DNA of 13,688 bases from an uncultured Ruminococcus sp. (GTDB taxonomy: Bacteria; Bacillota; Clostridia; Oscillospirales; Ruminococcaceae), in assembly GCA_900543105.1 (NCBI GenBank), contig UQQA01000064.1, positions 1 through 13,688 of the forward strand, in the 5' to 3' direction. Below are positions 1 to 5,471 of the stretch, piece after piece (the stretch's first letter is position 1; each line of letters opens with the position of its first letter). A model generated the notes under the pieces. That model saw only the letters and a program-made list of their open reading frames with translations, was not told where the DNA came from and searched no databases. The position numbers and the translations under genes were made by a program.

Positions 1-5
1 TGAAC

Positions 6-54
6 TTATTCTATCTGTCGATTTTGTCTATAGAACGATCGAGAATTAGTATAA
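6..54. repeat. 49-bp repeat, left copy of an inverted pair at the window ends
   Basis: These 49 bases are the exact reverse complement of 13640-13688, and identity stops at the next inner base on both sides. The unit is itself an imperfect palindrome: it starts TTATTCTA and ends TAGTATAA, with TCGAT and ATCGA further in, and about 14 of 24 positions pair. It includes GATTTTGTCTATAG, whose complement recurs in the fliD-fliS spacer. I infer a dispersed palindromic intergenic repeat or the arm of a small element. Whether it is mobile, a recombination site, or simply where an assembly stopped cannot be decided here. Confidence 0.85.
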
Positions 55-296
55 CGTAAAATGAACGGCGACCGGATATGAATATAAACCCCAAAAATTC
101 GGTCGTGACGTATACCATATCCATTCGTTTCATATAACATCTGAAACATTAATCGCAGAATTTTGACTATTCGGTACGAATAATCAAGATTTTAAAAATC
201 ATCGAATTCTATCCCGAGCGCGACAGAGGAATAATATCCGACCGTGCGGCGCAATGTGTACTCCAAAGACAGAAATTTCTCGGACAGTAAACCGAC
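55..296. other. Non-coding stretch, no gene recognised
   Basis: No credible reading frame with a ribosome binding site was found on either strand. The stretch is AT-rich and has small palindromes: TATTCG/CGAATA around a 3-base loop at 168-182, and CGACCG paired with CGGTCG roughly 27 bases apart near 70-110. It lies beyond the terminator of the minus-strand yabR operon, so it is probably intergenic. It could also be the edge of an element reaching beyond the window. Confidence 0.5.
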
Positions 297-331
297 AAAA
301 ATGACCGCAAACCCATAAAGTCTGCGGTCAT
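297..331 (-). terminator. Intrinsic terminator of the yabP-yabR direction
   Basis: Read on the minus strand, a perfect 9-bp stem (ATGACCGCA at 331-323 pairing with TGCGGTCAT at 309-301) closes a 13-base loop. It is followed at once by five T residues. It begins 13 bases after the stop codon of the S1-domain gene, as expected for a rho-independent terminator ending that operon. Confidence 0.85.
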
Positions 332-343
332 ATCTATACTATT

Positions 344-796
344 CTACTTTCTGCGTGACTGGCTCCTGCGCTTGTTGTCAACATTCTTTTTGATGTCGCT
401 CATACGCTCTTCAGAGCTCTGCTTGAAGCGGTTCATCATATCCTCAAATGCTGCTTCGGGTGTCATTGGGGTCTTGTCCTGCTGCGCAGGTCTGCGGTCA
501 TTGCCGCGTCCGCCGTTGTAGGGTCTTCTGCCGCCGTTGTCGCGGTGCTGCGGTGGGGGATTATCAACAGCCTTTTTTATCGAAAGAGAGATCTTGCCGT
601 TATCGCCGATGGCAAGCACCTTTACCTTAACGGTCTGACCCTCGGTGAGATGATCTCTTATTTCGTTTACGAAACTGTTAGCGACCTCGCTGATATGTAC
701 CATTCCTGTCGTTCCGGGTTCAAGCTCGACGAATGCGCCGAATTTTGTGATGCCCGTAACTTTTCCTTCGTAAATGTTTCCAACTTCAAGCTGCAT
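344..796 (-). CDS. yabR: S1-domain RNA-binding protein, YabR family
   Basis: The 150-residue protein has one S1 (OB-fold) RNA-binding domain at residues 1-75, with the hallmark stretches VGNIYEGKVTGITKFGAFVE, GMVHISEVA and GKISLSIKKA. An Arg/Gly-rich linker follows (about 80-107, several RR and GGR groups), then a basic helical tail from about 110. YabR/GSP13-like proteins are small S1 proteins associated with RNA or ribosomes; their exact role is not well defined. The gene lies 63 bases after divIC on the same strand, the same order as in Bacillus subtilis. The ATG at 796 fits the family's usual N-terminus, although the upstream GAGAGG sits about 14 bases away, further than usual. A terminator follows the stop codon. 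Family assignment is firm; function is inferred. Confidence 0.9.
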   Translation of the reverse strand: MQLEVGNIYEGKVTGITKFGAFVELEPGTTGMVHISEVANSFVNEIRDHLTEGQTVKVKVLAIGDNGKISLSIKKAVDNPPPQHRDNGGRRPYNGGRGNDRRPAQQDKTPMTPEAAFEDMMNRFKQSSEERMSDIKKNVDNKRRSQSRRK

Positions 797-859
797 AAAA
801 AGATTTTTAACCTCTCTGATTTTTATATTCCAAAAGCGTTTTCGTCAAGCGATGCCGCT

Positions 860-1210
860 TTAGTTCCTTGTTGTATCGTAGAAGCGGCGCTCATTCGGAT
901 AAGCAAAGCCGAGAACCTCGATAGCGATCTTTTCCATATAAGCCCGCTCATCGTCTTCGGCGAGGATAGAAGCGTACTCATCGTTTTCCGCTTCAAGCTG
1001 TGCAGCCTTTTCCTCAAGCTGGGAAAGCTTTTTCTTCTTTTCGGCAATGTCAGCCTGAGTTGCAACAAATGAGCATACAGAATAAACGATGACCGCCGCT
1101 CCTGCGATGGAAGCCAGGCTGCGCATAAAAGGACCGCCGTTTTTTTTGCGGTTTTCAGAACGCTGCTGTTTTTCTTTTTCCTTGACATAAGCCTTGTAGG
1201 TCTTTCCCAT
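860..1210 (-). CDS. divIC: Septum formation initiator, DivIC/FtsB family
   Basis: A 116-residue single-pass division protein. A basic cytoplasmic N-terminus (residues 1-28, many K and R) precedes one membrane segment at about 31-50. A coiled coil rich in K, E, Q and L follows at 53-80, and then the conserved family tail YMEKIAIEVLGFAYPNERRF at 91-110. DivIC/FtsB proteins act outside the membrane with FtsL and DivIB/FtsQ in the divisome. The ATG at 1210 was chosen because GGAGGTG lies 7 bases upstream; the frame stays open for 17 more codons but without such a site. It is co-directional with yabR, and a sigma-A-type promoter stands 66 bases upstream. Cluster position (yabP, yabQ, divIC, yabR) and topology agree with the call. 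Confidence 0.93.
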   Translation of the reverse strand: MGKTYKAYVKEKEKQQRSENRKKNGGPFMRSLASIAGAAVIVYSVCSFVATQADIAEKKKKLSQLEEKAAQLEAENDEYASILAEDDERAYMEKIAIEVLGFAYPNERRFYDTTRN

Positions 1211-1275
1211 TTTGCTGCACCTCCGTTCCTTTACAATTCCGAAATAAAAATTTACCGTCACTTCCAGATGATAAC

Positions 1276-1305
1276 ATTATACTACATAGGGGAACAATTT
1301 TTCAA
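1276..1305 (-). promoter_or_regulatory. Sigma-A-type promoter of divIC-yabR
   Basis: On the minus strand TTGAAA (1305-1300) and TATAAT (1281-1276) are separated by 18 bases. Transcription would start near 1269, giving a leader of about 59 bases before the divIC start. This would provide vegetative expression of divIC and yabR independently of the upstream sporulation genes. Prediction from consensus only. Confidence 0.75.
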
Positions 1306-1434
1306 GGCTTTTTTCCCACATTCCGAAATTTTTATAGGTATGCACAAAATTGTTAAATTATTTTAGATAAATTCTATTATCGAAATTTACAGCAAGTTCA
1401 ATCCGCTTTGAATATACTTTTTGTATTTATGATA

Positions 1435-1812
1435 TCAGACGGTATTTTCGCTTTTTTTCTTAAATTTGCGGAAGAATTTTGCAATTGCCGACGCAATGGA
1501 GCGCAGTATGCCCACGATAAGACTTCCGACTGTCACAATGTATAACAAAAAGCCGAGAAAAGTCCCTATAACGCAGAAAAAGCGTACCTGTCCTCTGCAT
1601 AAAACGGCAGCGTAAAGAAAAATCGCCGCACCCGAAGCTGCCATAAAAACAATGTCCTCCGCGAATACGGCGTTTCTCTTTGCGGCAGGAGGAAAAACAA
1701 TGCGAAGCACCCGAAAAACGTCATAAAAAACACCGATGCCAAGTCCGAGGACGACCGAGAGCAGAAATAAAGAGCATTGCTCGGAAACGGTGAAAAATGT
1801 TTCAAGATCCAA
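1435..1812 (-). CDS. yabQ: Spore cortex biosynthesis membrane protein YabQ
   Basis: A small, very hydrophobic protein with three or four membrane segments (about 13-33, 49-70 and 76-100) and a basic C-terminal tail (FFRKFKKK). The first segment runs into YDVFRVLR, and a later ED pair and GQVRFF also fit the YabQ family. In Bacillus, YabQ is made in the mother cell under sigma-E and is needed for spore cortex formation. The chosen start is the TTG at 1812, which has GAAGG about 8 bases upstream and gives 125 residues. A TTG at 1830 would give 131 residues and leave only 3 bases after yabP, but it lacks a clear ribosome binding site. It directly follows yabP, as in other spore formers. I see no convincing terminator between yabQ and divIC. 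Confidence 0.88.
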   Translation of the reverse strand: MDLETFFTVSEQCSLFLLSVVLGLGIGVFYDVFRVLRIVFPPAAKRNAVFAEDIVFMAASGAAIFLYAAVLCRGQVRFFCVIGTFLGFLLYIVTVGSLIVGILRSIASAIAKFFRKFKKKSENTV

Positions 1813-1833
1813 AAATACACCTTCGATCAAATA

Positions 1834-2109
1834 CTATCTGAAAAGCTTGCCGAGAAAAGAGAGCGGAGAGCGCAGATCCCTGTCGCCGTAAATTATAGCG
1901 TCAATGTTTCCCTCAATATTCATCTCGCCGTTCGTCACGGACAGATCGTTGACGTGGAGATCACTCCCCCGTATCGTCAGTTCGCCCATAGTCGTGTAAA
2001 GGAGAACGGAATTTTCGTCAAAGCTGTCAATGTCGGTAACACCCGAAACAGAGATACGGCTGCGGTTTTCGGCAATAATGCTGTGTGCTTTTTCGTTTAC
2101 ATCATTCAT
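1834..2109 (-). CDS. yabP: Sporulation protein YabP
   Basis: A 91-residue soluble beta-rich protein matching the YabP/YqfC family: ISVSGVTDIDSFDENSVLLY, TTMGELTIRGSDLHVNDLSV, then a final segment with I-Y-G-D. YabP is needed for spore cortex formation and is expressed in the mother cell under sigma-E in Bacillus. The ATG at 2109 has AAGGA 9 bases upstream and gives the cleanest start; ATGs at 2115 and 2127 are in frame but badly spaced or without a site. It leads the minus-strand cluster, so its promoter should lie in 2110-2192 or inside the adjacent foldback element. I see no textbook sigma-E promoter there, only an AATATT and an AATAGAAT too close together to trust. Confidence 0.9.
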   Translation of the reverse strand: MNDVNEKAHSIIAENRSRISVSGVTDIDSFDENSVLLYTTMGELTIRGSDLHVNDLSVTNGEMNIEGNIDAIIYGDRDLRSPLSFLGKLFR

Positions 2110-2192
2110 ATTCATCTTTCCTTTCATAAAAGCGGTTTAGGGCTTTGCTATAATTCTATTCGGAAAGTGGAATATTAATGCGTAATTTATTT

Positions 2193-2610
2193 AATTCGGA
2201 ATTAGGAATGCGGAATTCGGAATTGTTTTGTTCCGTATATCAAATGCAAAACACTATATTTCGTAGGGTCGGATTCTATATCCGAACGTTGACGAACCGC
2301 AAAATTACGGTAAATTTTTGTTGGGGACGGGTTTTCGTTCTGTGCCGCAAAGCGTTATTAAACAAACAGACCTGTTTTCATCGGAATTCCCTTTGAAAAC
2401 AGGTCTGTGTTGCTATTTTTATGGCGTTTTTTGTACACCGAAAATCGCTGTCGTTATTCGGGACGGGAAAGCCGTTCTTTACAGAAACTTTGCCTAAAAC
2501 AAAGAGCTTGCAACTGGCGGATATGGAATCCGCCCCTACGGAATTAAGGTTTTCGTGACAAATATGCAGAATATAAATAATTCCGAATTCCGCATTCCGA
2601 ATTCCGAATT
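2193..2610. mobile_element. MITE-like foldback element with nested inverted repeats
   Basis: The outer arms, 2193-2224 and 2579-2610 (32 bp), are inverted copies with one mismatch. Each is built of about 4.5 heptamers of the type AATTCGG. Inside them is a second inverted pair, 2258-2286 and 2516-2544 (24 of 29 match), carrying the GTAGGGGCGGAT...ATCCGCC motif. Both pairs are centred on about 2401, and a 15-bp hairpin (2366-2408) sits near that centre. The gaps between outer and inner arms (33 and 34 bases) are also partly complementary. No plausible gene lies inside. The right arm starts 5 bases after the DegV stop codon. No clear target-site duplication is visible, so mobility is inferred from shape only. 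Confidence 0.65.
2366..2408 (-). terminator. Perfect 15-bp hairpin, possible terminator for the DegV gene
   Basis: Positions 2366-2380 and 2394-2408 are perfectly complementary around a 13-base loop. On the minus strand the stem is followed by TTGTTTA, moderately T-rich, so it could end transcription from the DegV gene before yabP. On the plus strand T residues appear only after about 8 bases. It lies near the centre of the foldback element and may be part of that element rather than a dedicated terminator. Confidence 0.45.
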
Positions 2611-2614
2611 TTTC

Positions 2615-3493
2615 TTACGCCTTTCTGTTCGGGCATTTGACAATGATTCCCGATACTTCGTGTCCGAGGTGGCAGGAGATTGTCGCTCCGACTTCGCATA
2701 CCTCCTCGGGGTCATAGCCGACTGCTTTCTTCATAAGCTTTGTAAGTTCTTCCGTAAGCTCGGGGCGGCTGCCGTCGAGGATAGCATAAGCTGTTCCGGG
2801 GATCATATGCTCGGTCGCATACTCTACCATTTTCGGGAGAACGGCTTTTTCACCTCTTATCTTTGCAACGGTCTCAGAAACTGCGTCCGTGAATGTGATG
2901 ATAGGCTTCAGTCCGAGCATTTCGCCTACGAATGCGGTCGCACAGCCTACTCGACCCGATTTCTTCGCATATTTAAGGGTATATGCCGTGCAGATGATTA
3001 TGCCGCTGTCGAACCAGTCGGTGAGGTATGCAATGATCTCATCGGCGGACGCACCCTTCTGTATCTTCTTTGCCGCCTGCATAACGGGAAGTCCGTAAAC
3101 GCCCGTATAACCCTTGCTGTCCATAACGGTGATGTTCATTTTATCCTTTGCTTCGGGGTGAAGCTCATAGAACTTCTCCTTTGCGGCGTTGGCGTTGTTG
3201 AACGAATTCGAACCGATAGAAGCGATAACGACATTGATGAGGTCGGTAACGCCGTCGTTGTACTGCTTCTCATACTCGCCGATATAGTCTTCAACGCGTA
3301 TCTGCGAGGTGTGCGGCATTTCGTCCACTTCGTCCATAAGCTTATAGAATTCCTTGGTCGAATATTCAACGTGTTCACGAAGGCTGCGTTCGCCTACGAT
3401 TATCCAGAAATTAACGAGGGCAATATCATATTTTTCTGCCTGCTCAAGCGAGATGTCGCTTGCGGAGTCGGTCATAATTTTCACTTTGCTCAT
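2615..3493 (-). CDS. DegV family fatty-acid-binding protein
   Basis: The 292-residue protein has the usual DegV length. The N-terminal TDSASD is at residues 8-13, with TSQ near 62-64, SKGYTG in the middle, KKSGRVG and LKPIITFTD in the second half, and the C-terminal HLGHEVSG at 275-282, equivalent to the family's H-x-G motif. DegV/FakB proteins bind a fatty acid in a deep pocket; in several Firmicutes they present it to the kinase FakA for phosphorylation and entry into phospholipid synthesis. No fakA is in the window, so the exact role of this paralogue is open. The ATG at 3493 has AAAGGAG 10 bases upstream. A strong promoter lies 37 bases upstream of the start, divergent from that of the PHP gene. 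The stop is 5 bases from the foldback element. Confidence 0.92.
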   Translation of the reverse strand: MSKVKIMTDSASDISLEQAEKYDIALVNFWIIVGERSLREHVEYSTKEFYKLMDEVDEMPHTSQIRVEDYIGEYEKQYNDGVTDLINVVIASIGSNSFNNANAAKEKFYELHPEAKDKMNITVMDSKGYTGVYGLPVMQAAKKIQKGASADEIIAYLTDWFDSGIIICTAYTLKYAKKSGRVGCATAFVGEMLGLKPIITFTDAVSETVAKIRGEKAVLPKMVEYATEHMIPGTAYAILDGSRPELTEELTKLMKKAVGYDPEEVCEVGATISCHLGHEVSGIIVKCPNRKA

Positions 3494-3529
3494 AATACAG
3501 CAGCTCCTTTTTGATTGAAATTATTAATA

Positions 3530-3558
3530 AGTATATCATATTTTGGGAGCAAATGCAA
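3530..3558 (-). promoter_or_regulatory. Sigma-A-type promoter of the DegV gene
   Basis: On the minus strand TTGCAT (3558-3553), a 17-base spacer and TATACT (3535-3530) form a good sigma-A promoter. An extended -10 TG lies one base before TATACT. Its -35 box is 8 bases from the -35 box of the divergent PHP promoter. Confidence 0.78.
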
Positions 3559-3566
3559 GTTTTTAT

Positions 3567-3595
3567 TTGCCAAATCAATATAAATATGGTATAAT
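3567..3595 (+). promoter_or_regulatory. Sigma-A-type promoter of the PHP phosphatase gene
   Basis: TTGCCA (3567-3572), a 17-base spacer and TATAAT (3590-3595), with an extended -10 TG at 3587-3588. Transcription would start near 3602, giving a short leader to the ATG at 3629. It is back to back with the DegV promoter. Confidence 0.82.
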
Positions 3596-3628
3596 AAAGA
3601 AAATTTCAACTGCGAAAGGGTCTTTTCA

Positions 3629-4435
3629 ATGGATAGATATTATGCCGATCAGCATTTTCATACAAGCTTTTCGGGCGACAGCGACACTCCGCCCGAGGAG
3701 CAGACAGAGCGCGCGGTCTCACTCGGAATGACGGAGATATGCGTTACCGATCACCACGATTACGATATGGTCTCGGACGTTGATTTCAACCTTGATTTTG
3801 ACGCTTATTATGCGAAAATGAGCGAACTCAAACAAAAATACGGCGGCATCATCGATATTTCGATAGGCGTTGAGCTTGGTCTGCAGCTTCACATTGCCGA
3901 ATATCTTGATGAACTTGTACAAAAGCACGGCTGGCTCGATTTTATCATCGGTTCACACCACGTTATCGATGGCATTGACCCTTATTTCCCCGAATTTTTT
4001 GAAAAGCACGGCACTGATTCCTACGAGCGCTATTTCAAGGTCACGTTCGAACGCATCAGGCGTATAAAATGCTATGACAGCCTCGGACACCTCGATTATA
4101 TCGTCCGCTACGGTCAGAAGCACGGTCTGAGCTACTCTTATCGCGAATATTCGGACTATATCGATGAGATACTCCGTGTGCTTGTTTCGGACGGAAAGGC
4201 TCTTGAATGCAACAGCGGCGCTTTTTCGCGCGGAATGGACGAGCCTAACCCGAACACGGACGTTTTAAGGCGATTTAAGGAGCTTGGCGGCGAGCTTATA
4301 ACGCTCGGTTCGGACGCTCACACTCCCGAAACGCTCGGCGACAGATTCGATTACTGCGGTGAACTGCTCAAAAACTGCGGCTTTAAATATTACGCCGTCT
4401 ACAAGAAAAGAAAGCCCGAAATGCGTTTGCTTTGA
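3629..4435 (+). CDS. PHP-domain phosphatase, histidinol-phosphatase (HisJ/HisK) type
   Basis: A 268-residue metal-dependent phosphoesterase of the PHP superfamily. All expected metal-site motifs are visible: H9-x-H11 with D17, TDHH at 40-43, E82 in GVELG, H110-H111 in GSHH, H154 in GHLDY, and D229-x-H231 in GSDAH. Length and motif order match the PHP-type histidinol phosphatase that converts L-histidinol phosphate to L-histidinol in histidine synthesis. No other his gene is nearby, so another phosphoester substrate is possible. The ATG at 3629 has AAAGGG 8 bases upstream. It is a monocistronic gene, with its own promoter in front and a weak terminator-like hairpin followed by a flagellar promoter behind. 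Confidence 0.88.
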   Translation: MDRYYADQHFHTSFSGDSDTPPEEQTERAVSLGMTEICVTDHHDYDMVSDVDFNLDFDAYYAKMSELKQKYGGIIDISIGVELGLQLHIAEYLDELVQKHGWLDFIIGSHHVIDGIDPYFPEFFEKHGTDSYERYFKVTFERIRRIKCYDSLGHLDYIVRYGQKHGLSYSYREYSDYIDEILRVLVSDGKALECNSGAFSRGMDEPNPNTDVLRRFKELGGELITLGSDAHTPETLGDRFDYCGELLKNCGFKYYAVYKKRKPEMRLL

Positions 4436-4441
4436 TACAGA

Positions 4442-4469
4442 AAAATCGCAGCTGTACGGCTGCTGTTTT
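4442..4469 (+). terminator. Possible weak terminator after the PHP gene
   Basis: A GCAGC/GCTGC stem (4448-4452 with 4459-4463) closes a 6-base loop. It extends over one mismatch and a G-T pair to AAAA/TTTT (4442-4445 with 4466-4469). The T tract is only four bases, so this is a modest terminator candidate. It would separate the PHP gene from the flagellar operon. Confidence 0.4.
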
Positions 4470-4574
4470 GTGCTGTTTGAACAAATTTTGCTTGAAAATA
4501 TCTCCGTAAGGGGCAGCATAGGCTTTTTGCAGGCGGTAAAATGTTAAATTTATTTTAAATGAGAGAAAAGACGC

Positions 4575-4601
4575 TAAAGTTTTTAAAGTTGCTGCCGATA
4601 A
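4575..4601 (+). promoter_or_regulatory. Consensus sigma-28 (FliA/SigD) flagellar promoter
   Basis: TAAAGTTT (4575-4582), an 11-base spacer and GCCGATAA (4594-4601) match the classic sigma-28 consensus at every position. Transcription would start near 4608, about 65 bases before flgM, and is likely to run through flgN, flgK, flgL, the DUF6470 gene, fliW, csrA and fliD. The leader holds a small hairpin (4620-4637). Because FlgM inhibits sigma-28, this gives autoregulation: flgM is transcribed by the factor it restrains. Confidence 0.93.
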
Positions 4602-4672
4602 AAATAATAGAGATAAAAAGCGCCTTCGATAAGGTGCAGATGATCGAGTAAATTATGATGGGAGGCTGTTTT

Positions 4673-4969
4673 ATGGAAGTTGGTAAACTCGGTAATGCAA
4701 TGGGCATATACAGAAAGATGGAAAACAGCTACAAGTCGGGTGTCAAGGACGGCAAAAAGGTATCCGTTTCCTCCGCAAAGAGGGTCGATACGTTTGAAAT
4801 GTCCGCAGGCGCAAGAGCGGCAGGCGTAGAAGCTGCAAAGGCTTCCGCAAAGAAGTTCGCCGACAGCGAGGCTTCGGCAGACAGGATCGCTTCGCTCAGG
4901 AGCAGGATAGCTGACGGAAGCTACAATGTTTCCCCCGAGAGCGTTGCGGCATCGATATTTGAGGGATAA
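4673..4969 (+). CDS. flgM: Anti-sigma-28 factor FlgM
   Basis: A 98-residue, mostly polar, probably largely disordered protein. The C-terminal third, ADRIASLRSRIADGSYNVSP and following, fits the FlgM family sigma-binding region (I-x-x-L-x-x-x-I-x-x-G-x-Y-x-V, then I at the end). FlgM holds sigma-28 inactive until the hook-basal body is complete and FlgM is exported. The ATG at 4673 was chosen because GGGAGG lies 7 bases upstream; two ATGs at 4655 and 4658 are in frame but overlap that site. It is the first gene behind the sigma-28 promoter and is followed by flgN, the same order as in Bacillus. Confidence 0.9.
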   Translation: MEVGKLGNAMGIYRKMENSYKSGVKDGKKVSVSSAKRVDTFEMSAGARAAGVEAAKASAKKFADSEASADRIASLRSRIADGSYNVSPESVAASIFEG

Positions 4970-5003
4970 ATTTTCCCGAATACTTTGGAAAGGGTGAATT
5001 GAT

Positions 5004-5459
5004 TTGGCTGCGGATTACTTTAAGCTTGTTCGTTTTTTTAATGAATATATCGTTCATTACAAGGAGCTTCTCGATTTTGAATACAGCAAGCTCGATATGA
5101 TAAACAATGATAAGATCGAAGAACTGAGCCGAAGCCTTTCCAAGGAGCAGGCGCTTATAATGAAGTCCAATTCAATGGAGAAAAAGCGCATCGAGATCCT
5201 CGGAGAGGACAAGGATCTCACTTTTAAGGAAATAATCGAAAAAGCTCCGATCTCCTGCAAGAAAAGGCTGGAGGGACAGTATGAGGAGCTTTCCGCCTGC
5301 GTTATGAAGATAAAGGAACTCAACGATCTTGCAAATGTCATCATCACGGGCAGGCTGAAAAGAGTGGAACGAAAGACCGCCGAGCTGGACACTTATGACG
5401 GCAAGGGCGGAGTTAAGACCGAACACGCCACACATTCGGCGATAATGAATAAAGTCTGA
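5004..5459 (+). CDS. flgN: Flagellar export chaperone FlgN
   Basis: A 151-residue, all-helical, charged protein with long amphipathic stretches (about 5-60 and 85-130), typical of FlgN. FlgN is the cytoplasmic chaperone that delivers FlgK and FlgL to the flagellar export gate. The start is a TTG at 5004 with AAAGGGTG 7 bases upstream; no in-frame ATG fits better. It lies between flgM and flgK, 12 bases before flgK, matching the Bacillus flgM-yvyG-flgK order. Sequence conservation in this family is low, so the identification leans on length, helical pattern and position. Confidence 0.88.
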   Translation: MAADYFKLVRFFNEYIVHYKELLDFEYSKLDMINNDKIEELSRSLSKEQALIMKSNSMEKKRIEILGEDKDLTFKEIIEKAPISCKKRLEGQYEELSACVMKIKELNDLANVIITGRLKRVERKTAELDTYDGKGGVKTEHATHSAIMNKV

Positions 5460-5471
5460 GGAGGAAAAACA

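Noticed and set aside
545..1072. Plus-strand frame of 175 residues opposite yabR and divIC
   Set aside because: It overlaps two conserved minus-strand genes and lacks a start signal.
2146..2154. TGCTATAAT, an extended -10 on the plus strand upstream of yabP
   Set aside because: There is no -35 box at the right distance and no plus-strand gene downstream.
2110..2192. Possible sigma-E promoter for yabP on the minus strand (AATATT and AATAGAAT)
   Set aside because: The two boxes are only about 10 bases apart instead of 14-15, so I did not annotate it, although a sigma-E promoter is expected near here.
2178..2396. Plus-strand frame of 72 residues inside the foldback element
   Set aside because: Its start is made of the heptamer repeat (N-S-E type residues), there is no ribosome binding site, and it ends in the central hairpin.
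2193..2610. CRISPR array, considered because of repeated AATTCGG units
   Set aside because: The units are contiguous heptamers and inverted arms without spacers of even length, and there are no cas genes.
2555..3514. Plus-strand frame of 319 residues opposite the DegV gene
   Set aside because: It begins inside the foldback arm and mirrors DegV, which has all family motifs, a ribosome binding site and a promoter.
4620..4637. Small hairpin in the flgM leader as a riboswitch or CsrA site
   Set aside because: It is a plain 7-bp stem with a CGAT loop, with no GGA in the loop and no known riboswitch core.
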